In this document: positions 18,385-26,970 of the stretch, one piece after another | Layout of the letters: the number at the start of each line of letters is the position of its first letter | Position numbering within the stretch: position 1 is the stretch's first letter | NCBI GenBank assembly: GCA_012033255.1 | Contig: JAAUSF010000004.1 | Location: 1 to 64,000, forward strand | Length of the DNA: 64,000 nt | Reading direction: 5' to 3' | DNA from: Cyanobacteria bacterium RU_5_0 | GTDB lineage: Bacteria > Cyanobacteriota > Cyanobacteriia > Elainellales > Elainellaceae | The notes under the pieces: model-generated | Seen by the model: only the letters and a program-made list of their open reading frames with translations | What the model was told of the DNA's origin: nothing | The model's database searches: none | Made by a program: the position numbers and the translations under genes

Positions 18385-19674
18385 CTATTGAGTGCTAACA
18401 GGCGGCTCATTCGTTCCGGGTTGCTCAGCCGTTTCTGGTGGCATAACCATAATTGGCGCACCATCTGTCAAATTAAGAACACCTGTGACAATCACCTGTT
18501 CACCAGGTTGTACACCCGAAATCACCTGGTAATCATTTCCTTGAATGTGTCCCAACTCAACCAGTCGTTGACGAGCAATTGGTTGAGGTTCACCCGACTC
18601 TGACGATTCGCCTGCTTCCGTCACATACACAAAGGTCTGTCCGGCAACACGAGTTACCGCCGCCGCAGGAACGAGAATACCGGGACTGCTCTCCCAAACG
18701 ACCCGCGCCCGTACAAACTGTCCATCTCGCAGCCGACCATCATTAGGGAAGTTCGCTTTTGCCAAGATTGATTGCTCTGTAGCGTTGACTTCAGGGGAGA
18801 CGAAGCTAATCCGTCCATTGCCAAGCGGCTGACCTTGTTCGTCTAACAGTTCTACAGGCAAACCCGCTCGCAGTCGAGGAGAGCGCTCGATCGGCACTGA
18901 AATATTCAGCTCAAACGATTGGTTTTGAATAACGCTGGTCAAGGAATCGTCAGTCGTGACGTAATCCCCGACTTTGACTGGAATATTGCCCACGACTCCA
19001 GCGATCGGCGCTGTCACCTGCGAATTATCCAGATCGGCGGTGGCAGCTTCTCGATCGGCTTCAGCACGAGCCACACGAGCATCCGTTTCCTCAAGTGCCC
19101 GCTCGGAAGCTACAACATCTTCCTGGGCGGCTCGTTCGGCGGCTCTTGCAGTCTCAAGGGCATTGGTGGCTTCATCAAGTTCTTGCTGCGATCGCGCTCC
19201 TTCCTCAACGAGTTGTCGAGTCCGTTCATATTCGACTTCGCGGAGCCGCACATCAGAGCTAGCCCGTTCCACTTCGGCTCGTGCGGCTTGTAATTGAGCC
19301 TCGGCAGTCTGTCGAGCCGCGATCGCCGCTTCCACGTCTGCTCCTGCACCGCTCACCTCTGCTTGATTTTGATCCGCTTCTAACCGGATCAGGAGCATAC
19401 CAGGTGCGACATTATCGCCCGGAGACACATTAATCTCCACAATTCGACCGTCCATTTCTGGGCGGATTGCGGCTCTGGTTTGAGCTTCCAGTTGTCCAAC
19501 GAACTCGGAGCTTACTCGAACGGTGGTTGTTTCCACCACTTGAGCTTGCACTTGGGCTGGAGGAAACCCTCCTTGTTCGGGAGATCCTCCCCGGCTACAA
19601 GCACTGGCGATCACCGAAACAGACAGGGTGACACCAATCAACCGACTTGAAAGGGGAACGCGAATTTTTGCCAT
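18385..19674 (-). CDS. RND efflux periplasmic adaptor (AcrA/MexA family)
   Basis: 429 residues. The N-terminus has a hydrophobic signal ending in ASAC (about residue 26), consistent with a lipoprotein anchor although the lipobox is not ideal. Then follow a first lipoyl half (AAIRPEMDGRIVEINVSPGDNV), a long Ala/Glu/Arg-rich coiled-coil hairpin (about 100-215), a second lipoyl half (VTAPIAGVVGNIPVKVGDYV), and beta-barrel and membrane-proximal domains. It is the upstream gene of the pump operon, so the order is adaptor then permease as in mexAB. The 234-bp gap between them holds AT-rich sequence and short inverted repeats but no gene. Confidence 0.93.
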   Translation of the reverse strand: MAKIRVPLSSRLIGVTLSVSVIASACSRGGSPEQGGFPPAQVQAQVVETTTVRVSSEFVGQLEAQTRAAIRPEMDGRIVEINVSPGDNVAPGMLLIRLEADQNQAEVSGAGADVEAAIAARQTAEAQLQAARAEVERASSDVRLREVEYERTRQLVEEGARSQQELDEATNALETARAAERAAQEDVVASERALEETDARVARAEADREAATADLDNSQVTAPIAGVVGNIPVKVGDYVTTDDSLTSVIQNQSFELNISVPIERSPRLRAGLPVELLDEQGQPLGNGRISFVSPEVNATEQSILAKANFPNDGRLRDGQFVRARVVWESSPGILVPAAAVTRVAGQTFVYVTEAGESSESGEPQPIARQRLVELGHIQGNDYQVISGVQPGEQVIVTGVLNLTDGAPIMVMPPETAEQPGTNEPPVSTQ

Positions 19675-19964
19675 GTGCGTACTACTGCTAGATACTGTGG
19701 AGACTAACTAAGCCTAACGATAGCGAATGCCACTCCCTAATACCGACGTAGGGCAACGCAACAAAATATAGTTCCGAATACAGTCCGCAAAGGTTAATAA
19801 AAGTAAATATACACTGACATACTATAAGATTTCTTGAAATCATCCAATCGGGTGAGTGAGGAATATTCTAACTTTGTAGTGTTCAGCGTTCTGATCTGGC
19901 AGTCTGCTAGAGTTTAGATACGCCCTGCTGGTGTTTTGGTAAAGGATCTCAAGGATCTTATGTC

Positions 19965-20924
19965 ATGCGAATTGCCAAAGATATTACAGAACTCATTGGA
20001 CGTACTCCACTGGTGCAACTCAATAAAATCCCTCAAGCAGAGGGGTGCGTGGCGCGGATTGTTGCGAAGCTAGAAAGCATGAATCCGGCGGCGTCAGTGA
20101 AAGATCGGATTGGCGTGAGCATGATCCAGGTTGCCGAAGCCGAAAGATTGATTCATCCAGCTAAAACTATCTTGGTGGAACCAACCTCTGGTAACACTGG
20201 AATCGCTTTAGCTATGGTCGCAGCAGCCAAGGGCTATCGCCTCATTCTGACGATGCCAGACACGATGAGTCTGGAGCGACGAGCTATGCTAAGAGGCTAT
20301 GGTGCCCATCTAGAGTTGACTCCAGGAATTGAGGGAATGCGGGGTGCGATTCGCCGTGCCGAAGAGATTGTAGCAAAAACGCCCCACGCCTATATGCTGC
20401 AACAATTCAATAATCCGGCAAATCCCAAAATTCATCGAGAAACGACGGCTGAAGAAATTTGGGCAGATACCGAAGGTCAAGTCGATATTCTGATCGCTGG
20501 GATTGGCACAGGTGGTACCATAACGGGAGTCGCAGAAGTGATTAAACCGCGTAAGCCAGAATTTAAAGCGATCGCCGTCGAACCCGCCAACAGTCCCATT
20601 CTTTCTGGCGGACAGCCCGGATCTCACAAAATTCAAGGCATTGGGGCTGGATTTGTTCCTGGCGTCCTCCGAACTGATTTGATCGACGAGATTGTTACCA
20701 TCACCGATGAAGAGGCGATCGCCTACAGCCGACGCATGGCACGAGAAGAAGGACTGCTATCTGGCATCTCATCAGGAGCCGCACTGGCTGCCGCCATTCA
20801 GGTTGGCAAACGCCTGGAAAATGCCGGAAAACTAATTGTGATGATTCAGCCTAGCTTTGGTGAACGCTACCTCAGCACAGTGCTGTTCAAGGATTTAGAA
20901 ATGGAACCCGCCCTGATAAATTGA
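19965..20924 (+). CDS. cysK: Cysteine synthase A (O-acetylserine sulfhydrylase)
   Basis: Converts O-acetylserine and sulfide to cysteine with pyridoxal phosphate. 319 residues, matching CysK. The PLP lysine is in [11 protein letters not shown] near residue 47; the substrate loop [12 protein letters not shown], the phosphate-binding [10 protein letters not shown] and the C-terminal SSGAALAAA are all present. [13 protein letters not shown] favours CysK over CysM. AAGGATCTT lies just before the start. It stands alone, with hisH 78 bp downstream on the same strand as an unrelated neighbour. The 290 bp upstream (19675-19964) holds the promoters of this gene and of the divergent RND adaptor; no motif was recognised there. 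Confidence 0.94.
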   Translation: MRIAKDITELIGRTPLVQLNKIPQAEGCVARIVAKLESMNPAASVKDRIGVSMIQVAEAERLIHPAKTILVEPTSGNTGIALAMVAAAKGYRLILTMPDTMSLERRAMLRGYGAHLELTPGIEGMRGAIRRAEEIVAKTPHAYMLQQFNNPANPKIHRETTAEEIWADTEGQVDILIAGIGTGGTITGVAEVIKPRKPEFKAIAVEPANSPILSGGQPGSHKIQGIGAGFVPGVLRTDLIDEIVTITDEEAIAYSRRMAREEGLLSGISSGAALAAAIQVGKRLENAGKLIVMIQPSFGERYLSTVLFKDLEMEPALIN

Positions 20925-21002
20925 TAAACAGAGTGGTTTCAACCGTTGCACATCTCGTAGAGACAAGAGAAGAAACCCATTAAGGGAGTTGGGAGATAGA
21001 AC

Positions 21003-21653
21003 ATGACCACCATTGCAGTCGTAGATTACGACATGGGAAACTTGCACTCGGCTTGTAAAGGGCTAGAAAACGCAGGAGCTACAACGATCGTCACAGATTC
21101 AGTCAAGGAGATGGAACGGGCAGAAGCGATCGTCCTTCCCGGCGTTGGGGCATTTGATCCAACGATTCAGCACTTGCGATCGCGTGATTTGATTCAACCC
21201 ATCAAAGACATCATTGCTAGCGGCAAACCCTTCTTGGGCATTTGTCTCGGTTTGCAAATCCTGTTTGAAGGCAGCGAAGAAGGCAGCGAACCGGGTTTAG
21301 GTGTTGTCTCTGGAATGGTACGTCGCTTTCGCCCAGAACCCAACATCACCATCCCTCACATGGGCTGGAATCAACTCCACCTGACTCAACCTCAGATTCC
21401 CCTATGGCAACCCCTCCCGCATCATCCTTGGGTCTACTTCGTCCACTCCTATTACGCCGATACTGCTGACCCTACCCTCACCGCTGCGACAATTTCGCAT
21501 GGAACACAGACCGTAACAGCCGCGATCGCCCGCGACACCCTCATGGCAGTGCAATTCCATCCCGAAAAATCATCCACCGCCGGGCTGCAAATCCTCTCTA
21601 ATTTTGTCGCGCTTGTCAAGAGCCAATCCTTGGTTGGAGCAATGGGGAGATAA
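21003..21653 (+). CDS. hisH: Imidazole glycerol phosphate synthase glutaminase subunit HisH
   Basis: The class I glutamine amidotransferase that feeds ammonia to HisF in histidine synthesis. 216 residues. The N-terminal IAVVDYDMGNLHSACKGLE, the nucleophile Cys in GICLGLQ near residue 81, and the His-Glu pair in VQFHPEKSS are intact. GGGAG lies near the ATG. hisF is not in the window, which is normal because cyanobacterial his genes are dispersed. The stop is followed by the G-rich repeat area 21650-21865. Confidence 0.94.
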   Translation: MTTIAVVDYDMGNLHSACKGLENAGATTIVTDSVKEMERAEAIVLPGVGAFDPTIQHLRSRDLIQPIKDIIASGKPFLGICLGLQILFEGSEEGSEPGLGVVSGMVRRFRPEPNITIPHMGWNQLHLTQPQIPLWQPLPHHPWVYFVHSYYADTADPTLTAATISHGTQTVTAAIARDTLMAVQFHPEKSSTAGLQILSNFVALVKSQSLVGAMGR

Positions 21654-22055
21654 GGGAGATAAGGGCGTGAGGGGAACTTCCAGGAGAGAATAACTAAGGC
21701 GATTTCCACAAAAGAAGTTACCTAATGTAGTGCGAGAGTGCGAGCGTCTCGCTAGCATCACAGTCAAGATGCCGGCACTATGGTTTTACAGCGATTTTCA
21801 GATGAGTAAACCACAATTGCGTGTGGATGAGTGGATGGGTGGATGAGTGGATGGGTGGATGGGTGGCTTATGCAAGGGGAAACGGCTGTAAATTTGAGAA
21901 AATTTTAATGGAAATTTCCTAAGCAGAATTAAGTACTTTCTTTGTCCTTCATGCAGAAAAGGTGAAAGGCAACTTTTTTCTTTTTTCTTGATCAAGCGGT
22001 ATTACTCCCCACCTCCCTACCTCCTCATCTCCTTCATCCCCCTCATCCCTCCCCC
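21654..22055. repeat. Gap with GGATGAGT heptamers and a small TAGTGC-bounded repeat
   Basis: 402 bp without a gene. It starts with GGGAGATAA repeats. A 53-bp unit at 21728-21780 begins TAGTGCGAG and ends GGCACTA, so its ends are inverted. From 21825 to 21865 there are about six tandem 7/8-mers of the form GGATGGGT or GGATGAGT. C-rich pyrimidine tracts follow (22010-22050) immediately before rsmD, leaving it without a usual Shine-Dalgarno. Confidence 0.6.
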
Positions 22056-22616
22056 ATGAGCTTGCGAATCTACGGCAATCGTCTCCTCAAAACCTTACCT
22101 GGGCAAGCAACTCGACCCACTCTTGCGCGAGTGCGAGAGGCATTATTTAATATTTGGCAAGGAAGAATAGAAGGATGTCGATGGCTTGATCTCTGTGCGG
22201 GGAGTGGTGCGATGGGAGCAGAGGCGTTGTGTCGGGGAGCCGCTTTCGTGGTGGGAATTGAGCAATCAGGACAAGCGTGTCAAGTCATTCGGCAGAATTG
22301 GCAGCAAGTGGCTCGCGGCGATCAATCTTTTCAAGTGATTCGAGGAGATGTGATGCAGCGATTGCCAGATTTGACAGGACAGCAGTTCGATCGCATCTAT
22401 TTTGATCCGCCCTATACTAGTGCAGTGTATGAACCTATTTTGGAGACGATCGCTTACCATCGCCTTCTCGCGCCGGATGGAGAGGTCGCTACAGAACATA
22501 GCCCCGATCGAGCGTTGCCTGAAACCATCCTGACGCTAGAAATCTGTCGTCGCAAGACTTACAGTAACACGGCTCTGACATTTTATTGTCCTGCGATCGA
22601 CTCGCCGCAATCCTAA
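22056..22616 (+). CDS. rsmD: 16S rRNA (guanine(966)-N(2))-methyltransferase RsmD
   Basis: Methylates G966 of 16S rRNA during 30S assembly. 186 residues, the family length. Seen: the LR-IYGNR...RPTLARVREALFNIW opening, SAM-binding WLDLCAGSGAMGAEALCRGA near residues 46-65, and the catalytic FDPPY near residue 125. The start at 22056 gives the family's N-terminus. No SD is visible because a C/T-rich tract precedes it. petG follows downstream on the opposite strand. Confidence 0.93.
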   Translation: MSLRIYGNRLLKTLPGQATRPTLARVREALFNIWQGRIEGCRWLDLCAGSGAMGAEALCRGAAFVVGIEQSGQACQVIRQNWQQVARGDQSFQVIRGDVMQRLPDLTGQQFDRIYFDPPYTSAVYEPILETIAYHRLLAPDGEVATEHSPDRALPETILTLEICRRKTYSNTALTFYCPAIDSPQS

Positions 22617-22710
22617 AGGCTGTAAGCGCAAAGTCAAACCATAAAACTTGTAAGGGCACGACAAGTCATGCCCCTGTGTGTGTTGTATTGAGATGCCCAC
22701 CCCTACCAAG

Positions 22711-22824
22711 CTATAGGTTCAACTGGTTGCCTCGCTTGTATTGCAGATAAGCTGCCACAAACAGCCCTGCAATAGTGATAGGAACTAGACCCAAAACAAT
22801 ACCGGAAAGCAGAGGTTCTACCAC
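22711..22824 (-). CDS. petG: Cytochrome b6-f complex subunit V PetG
   Basis: A 37-residue single-span subunit needed for assembly of the cytochrome b6f complex in the thylakoid membrane. Translating the minus strand from the GTG at 22824 gives [15 protein letters not shown], a hydrophobic span, then [12 protein letters not shown], which matches PetG along its whole length. It starts with GTG; AAGGAG lies 8 bases upstream on the minus strand and supports that start. It is divergent from cytM across 286 bp. It was found by reading the strand directly because it is too short for ordinary reading-frame lists. Confidence 0.95.
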   Translation of the reverse strand: MVEPLLSGIVLGLVPITIAGLFVAAYLQYKRGNQLNL

Positions 22825-23110
22825 GACTCAATCTCCTTATCATTGCTTAGGATTGTAACAAATTTACAGACCTTACTTGTCTCGTAACAGTTTGTAGCCT
22901 TCTATCATAATTTCTAAGGATGAGCTTCCAGATAAACTGTTCTAGATAAAGACAGGGGATATGATGGAAGGGCACAAACCATCAGCTTTTGAGTCCCTTA
23001 CCTAAAATAGAATGCTATATTTCGATTGAAAAATGAGTTACACTGAATTACTTGGAAAGCTTATATCAAGCCTATAACTATCGTGAAGTAAGTTAAATTC
23101 TTAAGGTATC

Positions 23111-23530
23111 TTGTTAACTAAAACCGCTTACTATCGAATCTTGATTAAAGGAATTTTGGATAACCCGATCGCAACTACTGACACCTCTGTTCAGCGAACT
23201 GTCCTGATACTCATGGCGGTTGTGTTGGCGGTTGCGTTGTCTGTTTTAACGATCTATCAACTCCGTCACTCTGATCCCTATATTCAGAGCGTTTTATCAA
23301 TTTCAGGTGATTCTGTGCAAGGACAAGTGATTTTTCAGCAAAATTGTGCAGTCTGCCACGGGCTAAATGCGGACGGTCGGGTTGGTCCTAGCCTGCATCA
23401 TGTTGCCTCCCGCAAGTCTCGGATTGGGCTAATTCATCAAGTCGTAAGTGGCGAAACTCCACCAATGCCACAGTTTCAGCCTACGCCACAAGAGATGGCA
23501 GATTTATTGAAGTATTTAGAACGCCTCTAA
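23111..23530 (+). CDS. cytM: Cytochrome cM
   Basis: A membrane-anchored c-type cytochrome, conserved in cyanobacteria and linked to respiration and suppression of heterotrophic growth. One span (about 28-50) is followed by DPYIQSVLSISGD, the haem motif CAVCH (79-83) and the axial Met in TPPMPQFQP, ending in MADLLKYLERL as in CytM. The start is uncertain because no ATG is available: TTG at 23111 gives 139 residues, while TTG at 23156, after AAAGGA, gives MDNPIATT and 124 residues, closer to the family. petG is divergent upstream. The stop codon lies inside the left end of a palindromic element. Confidence 0.88.
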   Translation: MLTKTAYYRILIKGILDNPIATTDTSVQRTVLILMAVVLAVALSVLTIYQLRHSDPYIQSVLSISGDSVQGQVIFQQNCAVCHGLNADGRVGPSLHHVASRKSRIGLIHQVVSGETPPMPQFQPTPQEMADLLKYLERL

Positions 23531-23615
23531 GAACCCGTTTGAAAAGTTGATTTTTCGTGTGCTTCGCACACGAAAAATCAACCTTCTTCAGGGCTTTTCA
23601 AACAGGTTCTAAGAG
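23525..23615. mobile_element. Palindromic MITE-like element overlapping the cytM stop
   Basis: The outer arms are CTCTAAGAACCCGTTTGAAAAG on the left and its near-perfect complement on the right (two mismatches). Inside is a perfect 16-bp stem, TTGATTTTTCGTGTGC (23547-23562) with its complement (23566-23581) around a TTC loop. A 12-base bulge lies on the right side only. It separates the convergent cytM and CAP genes, so it can work as a bidirectional terminator. It supplies the TAA of cytM. The family is not identified. Confidence 0.72.
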
Positions 23616-23625
23616 ATTGGAGCGC

Positions 23626-24492
23626 TTAACTGTCGAGCTTGTCGAAGAAACTATCCATGTGTGGGCTAGAGTGATCTTGATCGATCGGGTCAGAGCTACC
23701 CCCGTTGCCGCTTCCGGCAGGAGTACCAAAGGATTCTGCCCAGTAATGGTTCGATCGCACTCTTCCTGAATCGTTCGCTAAATAAAAATACCCTACCCCA
23801 ATTTCTTGAACCTGATCAGCCAACATATTGTAGCGATGGCCAGAACTGTTCATCCAACCGTTAACAACGCTGGCAGGAGTTTTGTGACCGATCGCCAGGT
23901 TCTCTGCCGCATCCGAAAAATTATATCCTTTAGCTTGGATTCGCCGTTGCCATGTGGAGCCATCTGCCCCGGTATGGCTAAAGAAATCTTGCGTTGCCAT
24001 GCTTTTCGCATAATCTTGAGCCGCTTGGGTTAGTTGAGTGTTGACGGCAAGCGGTAATATCCCTCGTGATTGACGAATCGCATTTGTTCGGCGTATCACT
24101 TCATAGGTGAAGCTTGTCTTAGAGGTAGACTGAGCCGCAAGACTGAGACGATAAGTAGTTTCACCATCATCTTTTGGAAAGACGCGCACAAAATAGGTAC
24201 CCGCCGTGATCCCTTCGATATCAATAAAATCGGTTTGACGATTGGGTGCCCTAGAACTAGCCACCCCTTCTCCAGGGTCAACCTGGCCATCACTATTACG
24301 ATCCTGTAAGAGTTCTAAATTAGCATTCGCCCTTAAACCCGTTATCTTAATGGTCAGACGACTGCGTTGTTTCAATCTGACACGATAAAAATCTTCTGGG
24401 TCAGTTCCACCAATCCGATCGCCATAGTTTGTAGCTTTGGGGCGAACAGTGACTGGTTTTGCCTGATTAAAATTATTTCCAGCATCAATCAT
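23626..24492 (-). CDS. PPC-domain plus CAP (SCP/PR1) domain protein
   Basis: 288 residues from the ATG at 24492; a TTG at 24516 would add eight. Residues about 1-120 form a PPC-like beta-sandwich (GDRIGGTDPEDFYRVRL, TAGTYFVRVFP). Residues about 130-270 are a CAP domain: SHTGADGSTWQRRI, AENLAIGH, NSSGHRYNML and NHYWAESFG carry the usual His/Glu cluster. Both domains are normally extracellular, yet no signal peptide is visible at either start, which is odd. A calcium-binding-like DRNSDGQVDPGEG loop lies near residue 78. It is divergent from lexA. Function unknown; CAP proteins can be lipid- or ion-binding. Confidence 0.85.
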   Translation of the reverse strand: MIDAGNNFNQAKPVTVRPKATNYGDRIGGTDPEDFYRVRLKQRSRLTIKITGLRANANLELLQDRNSDGQVDPGEGVASSRAPNRQTDFIDIEGITAGTYFVRVFPKDDGETTYRLSLAAQSTSKTSFTYEVIRRTNAIRQSRGILPLAVNTQLTQAAQDYAKSMATQDFFSHTGADGSTWQRRIQAKGYNFSDAAENLAIGHKTPASVVNGWMNSSGHRYNMLADQVQEIGVGYFYLANDSGRVRSNHYWAESFGTPAGSGNGGSSDPIDQDHSSPHMDSFFDKLDS

Positions 24493-24604
24493 GGTTCTTC
24501 CCGTCCACAGTATCAACCGTCTCTACTCGGTGCTTATACCCAAATCGAGCAAATTTGTAATGAAAATTCGTTGCAGAAAGGGCTAGACATCCTCACGACT
24601 TTAT

Positions 24605-24618
24605 GGTACAAATGTTCT
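24605..24618. promoter_or_regulatory. LexA box
   Basis: GGTACAAATGTTCT fits every position of the published cyanobacterial LexA consensus RGTACNNNDGTWCB. It lies 72 bp upstream of the lexA start at 24691 and 112 bp from the divergent CAP gene. Autorepression of lexA is the likely role; control of the CAP gene is possible. Confidence 0.8.
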
Positions 24619-24690
24619 GTGAGAAGTGATTAACACTTCCACTTTCTACTTTACATAATCCACTTGTATGTTCGCTCTACCTATGGTTTT

Positions 24691-25302
24691 ATGGACGCCC
24701 TAACTGAAGTTCAGCAACAACTCTACGATTGGTTGATTGATTACATTAGACAAAATCAACATTCTCCATCCATTCGCCAGATGATGCGAGCGATGGGACT
24801 GCGATCGCCAGCCCCAATCCAGAGTCGTCTGGAACATTTGCGAAATAAGGGCTACATCGATTGGACGGAAGGCAAAGCTCGGACAATCCGAATTCTCAAA
24901 CCGATGGGAATTCCAATTTTGGGTGCGATCGCGGCGGGTTCTGTTGTTGAGGCATTTACTGATTCGGTAGAACAGCTAGATTTCTCTAGTTCCTTGCTGC
25001 GACCAGGTGACTATGCCCTGCGAGTCCGGGGAGACAGCATGATCGACGCTCTAATTGATAATGGCGATGTCGTGATTATGCGTCCTGTTCAAGACCCCCA
25101 AGCCTTGAAGAATGGCACGATCGTGGCTGCCAGAGTGAATGGAGATGGTACTACACTGAAGTATTACCACCGCAAGGGCAATCAGGTGACACTAAAGCCA
25201 GCCAATCGGAATTATAAGCCGATCGAGACTCCTGCTATGGAAGTTGAGGTGCAAGGTGTCCTCGTTGGGATGTGGCGTGGATATAATCCCGTGGCATCTT
25301 AA
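24691..25302 (+). CDS. lexA: SOS regulator LexA
   Basis: A repressor that cleaves itself when RecA filaments form. 203 residues from the ATG at 24691 (MDALTEVQQQLYDWL), the conserved opening; an upstream TTG at 24664 is unlikely. A winged helix-turn-helix (about 1-70) is followed by the S24 peptidase domain. The cleavage bond Ala82-Gly83 (GAIAAGSV), nucleophile Ser116 (RGDSM) and Lys157 (TTLKYY) are all present, so it should be self-cleaving, unlike the LexA of Synechocystis PCC 6803. A perfect LexA box lies 72 bp upstream. It is followed 8 bp later by the DUF429 gene. Confidence 0.92.
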   Translation: MDALTEVQQQLYDWLIDYIRQNQHSPSIRQMMRAMGLRSPAPIQSRLEHLRNKGYIDWTEGKARTIRILKPMGIPILGAIAAGSVVEAFTDSVEQLDFSSSLLRPGDYALRVRGDSMIDALIDNGDVVIMRPVQDPQALKNGTIVAARVNGDGTTLKYYHRKGNQVTLKPANRNYKPIETPAMEVEVQGVLVGMWRGYNPVAS

Positions 25303-25309
25303 TTTCTGA

Positions 25310-26074
25310 ATGAAGTTTTTAGGAATTGATTTAGGATGGCAATCGCAGCCAAGTGGCTTGTGTTGCCTAGATTGGCAAAGCAACTCATTACGGTTGCTAG
25401 AACTGCGTCGTCTAGAAACGATCGCAGACATTTTGGCATGGGTTGATGTTCAGGTTGACTCTGGAGCGTCTGCTGTGATTGCCGTAGATGCGCCTACCTT
25501 AATTCCTAATCAGTCAGGGATGCGATTGCCCGATCGCCTCACACACAAGCATTTCGGGCGTTATCATGCGGGCTGTTATCCGGCGAATCTTAATCGTCCT
25601 TTTGCTCAACGAACAGTCAATTTTGGTTTGAGTTTGGCCGCACGGGGATTTGCTCACGCGCCTGCCATTCAGCCTAAACAAACTGGACGCTATCAAATTG
25701 AAGTTTTTCCTCATCCCGCAACCATTCATCTGTTTGGGCTAACTCGTATTCTCAAATACAAGAAGGGTAAGCTGCTAGAGCGGCGATCGGAATTGGTCAA
25801 GTTGCGCGATTATATTCTCACGGTTCTGCCAACTCTGGAACCTTGCCTTGATTTGGCGGCAAGCGCAGATATTCAAACGCTCATCCCAGAAGTCCCTCGA
25901 ACGGGTATCGCCTTAAAACAGCTAGAAGACCAATTGGACAGCTTAATCTGTGCCTACGTCGCGGCTCACTGGTGGTATTGGGGCTTAGCGCGAAATTGGG
26001 TTCTGGGAGCAGCAACCCCGGAGGAATCTTGCGTCACAGGCTATATCATCGTTCCGGCTCCTAATTGCAACTAA
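25310..26074 (+). CDS. DUF429 domain-containing protein
   Basis: 254 residues. MKFLGIDLGWQ and VIAVDAPTL carry the acidic residues of an RNase H-like fold, and the RLPDRLTHKHFGRYHAGCYPAN and YQIEVFPHPA blocks are typical of DUF429, whose biochemical role is unknown. The 8-bp gap to lexA suggests cotranscription, which would place it under SOS control. That is inference from spacing, and makes a role in DNA metabolism worth considering. Confidence 0.85.
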   Translation: MKFLGIDLGWQSQPSGLCCLDWQSNSLRLLELRRLETIADILAWVDVQVDSGASAVIAVDAPTLIPNQSGMRLPDRLTHKHFGRYHAGCYPANLNRPFAQRTVNFGLSLAARGFAHAPAIQPKQTGRYQIEVFPHPATIHLFGLTRILKYKKGKLLERRSELVKLRDYILTVLPTLEPCLDLAASADIQTLIPEVPRTGIALKQLEDQLDSLICAYVAAHWWYWGLARNWVLGAATPEESCVTGYIIVPAPNCN

Positions 26075-26155
26075 AGCGATAAAATGGCGTGTTGTGAGTA
26101 AACTTAACTTTTCGCAACTTTTCCTTACACTAGAGAAGTAAGGTTATGTTTGCTC

Positions 26156-26809
26156 ATGATCATGTTCCTTCAGCCAACCCAACGCACCAAATTTGACGAA
26201 TCGGATGACTTATTGTTCTATGACTTCCCGCGTCTCGTTACCCATGTAGATGATCATTTCATCCAACAGCTAACCGATCTTTACCGAGAACGGCTCAAAC
26301 CGAACTCTTGCATCTTCGACATGATGAGTAGCTGGATCTCTCATTTACCCGATGAAATGAAGTTTGAATATGTTGAAGGGCATGGCATGAATGACGAAGA
26401 GCTTGCCCATAATCCTCGTCTCAATCATTACTTTGTGCAGAATCTTAACCAGAAGCAAATTTTGCCGTTGCCCGATCGCTCCTTTGATGCTGTTTTGAAC
26501 ACTGTTTCTGTCCAATATTTGCAATTTCCAGAAGCTCTCTTTGCTGAGATTTATCGGATTCTCAAACCTGGCGGTATGGCGATGATTAGCTTCTCCAATC
26601 GAATGTTTTATCAGAAGGCGATCCAAGTCTGGCGAGAGGCTTCAGAAGACGATCGCGTTAATCTAGTCAAGAGCTATTTTGCCGCCATTCCTGGATTCAG
26701 CGACCCAGAAGTCATCGCCCGTCCAAGTACCGTTCCAGCATTTTTCCAAATGCTCGGCATTTCCGGAGGTGATCCTTTTTATGCAGTGATGGCTGAACGG
26801 GTCGAGTGA
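26156..26809 (+). CDS. SAM-dependent methyltransferase (type 11-like), unusual motif I
   Basis: 217 residues from the ATG at 26156; AAGG lies upstream. The second half is a standard class I methyltransferase: LPLPDRSFDAVLNTVSVQYL, AEIYRILKPGGMAMISFSNRMF. Motif I, normally D-x-G-x-G-x-G, reads FDMMSSWISHLP instead; this variant recurs in a group of uncharacterised cyanobacterial methyltransferases, so it may be a subfamily trait rather than damage. The substrate is unknown. It stands alone between the DUF429 and transglutaminase genes. Confidence 0.8.
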   Translation: MIMFLQPTQRTKFDESDDLLFYDFPRLVTHVDDHFIQQLTDLYRERLKPNSCIFDMMSSWISHLPDEMKFEYVEGHGMNDEELAHNPRLNHYFVQNLNQKQILPLPDRSFDAVLNTVSVQYLQFPEALFAEIYRILKPGGMAMISFSNRMFYQKAIQVWREASEDDRVNLVKSYFAAIPGFSDPEVIARPSTVPAFFQMLGISGGDPFYAVMAERVE

Positions 26810-26970
26810 GGGGATGGGGGGATGGGGATCGGCTACCGATTACTCCATCACCTGATTAGCCTATCATCCCATCCTCCCAAAGGGAGTAGGTTTGAATTAA
26901 GTTTCTCTGATACAGTAGCGAGACAACGCTTTGTATATGATCAGGGTACTTACCCTGTGGTCCTGTCTTT

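Noticed and set aside
26156-26809. Methyltransferase called inactive because motif I lacks the glycine loop
   Set aside because: The same variant motif occurs in a group of cyanobacterial relatives, so it may be normal for the subfamily.
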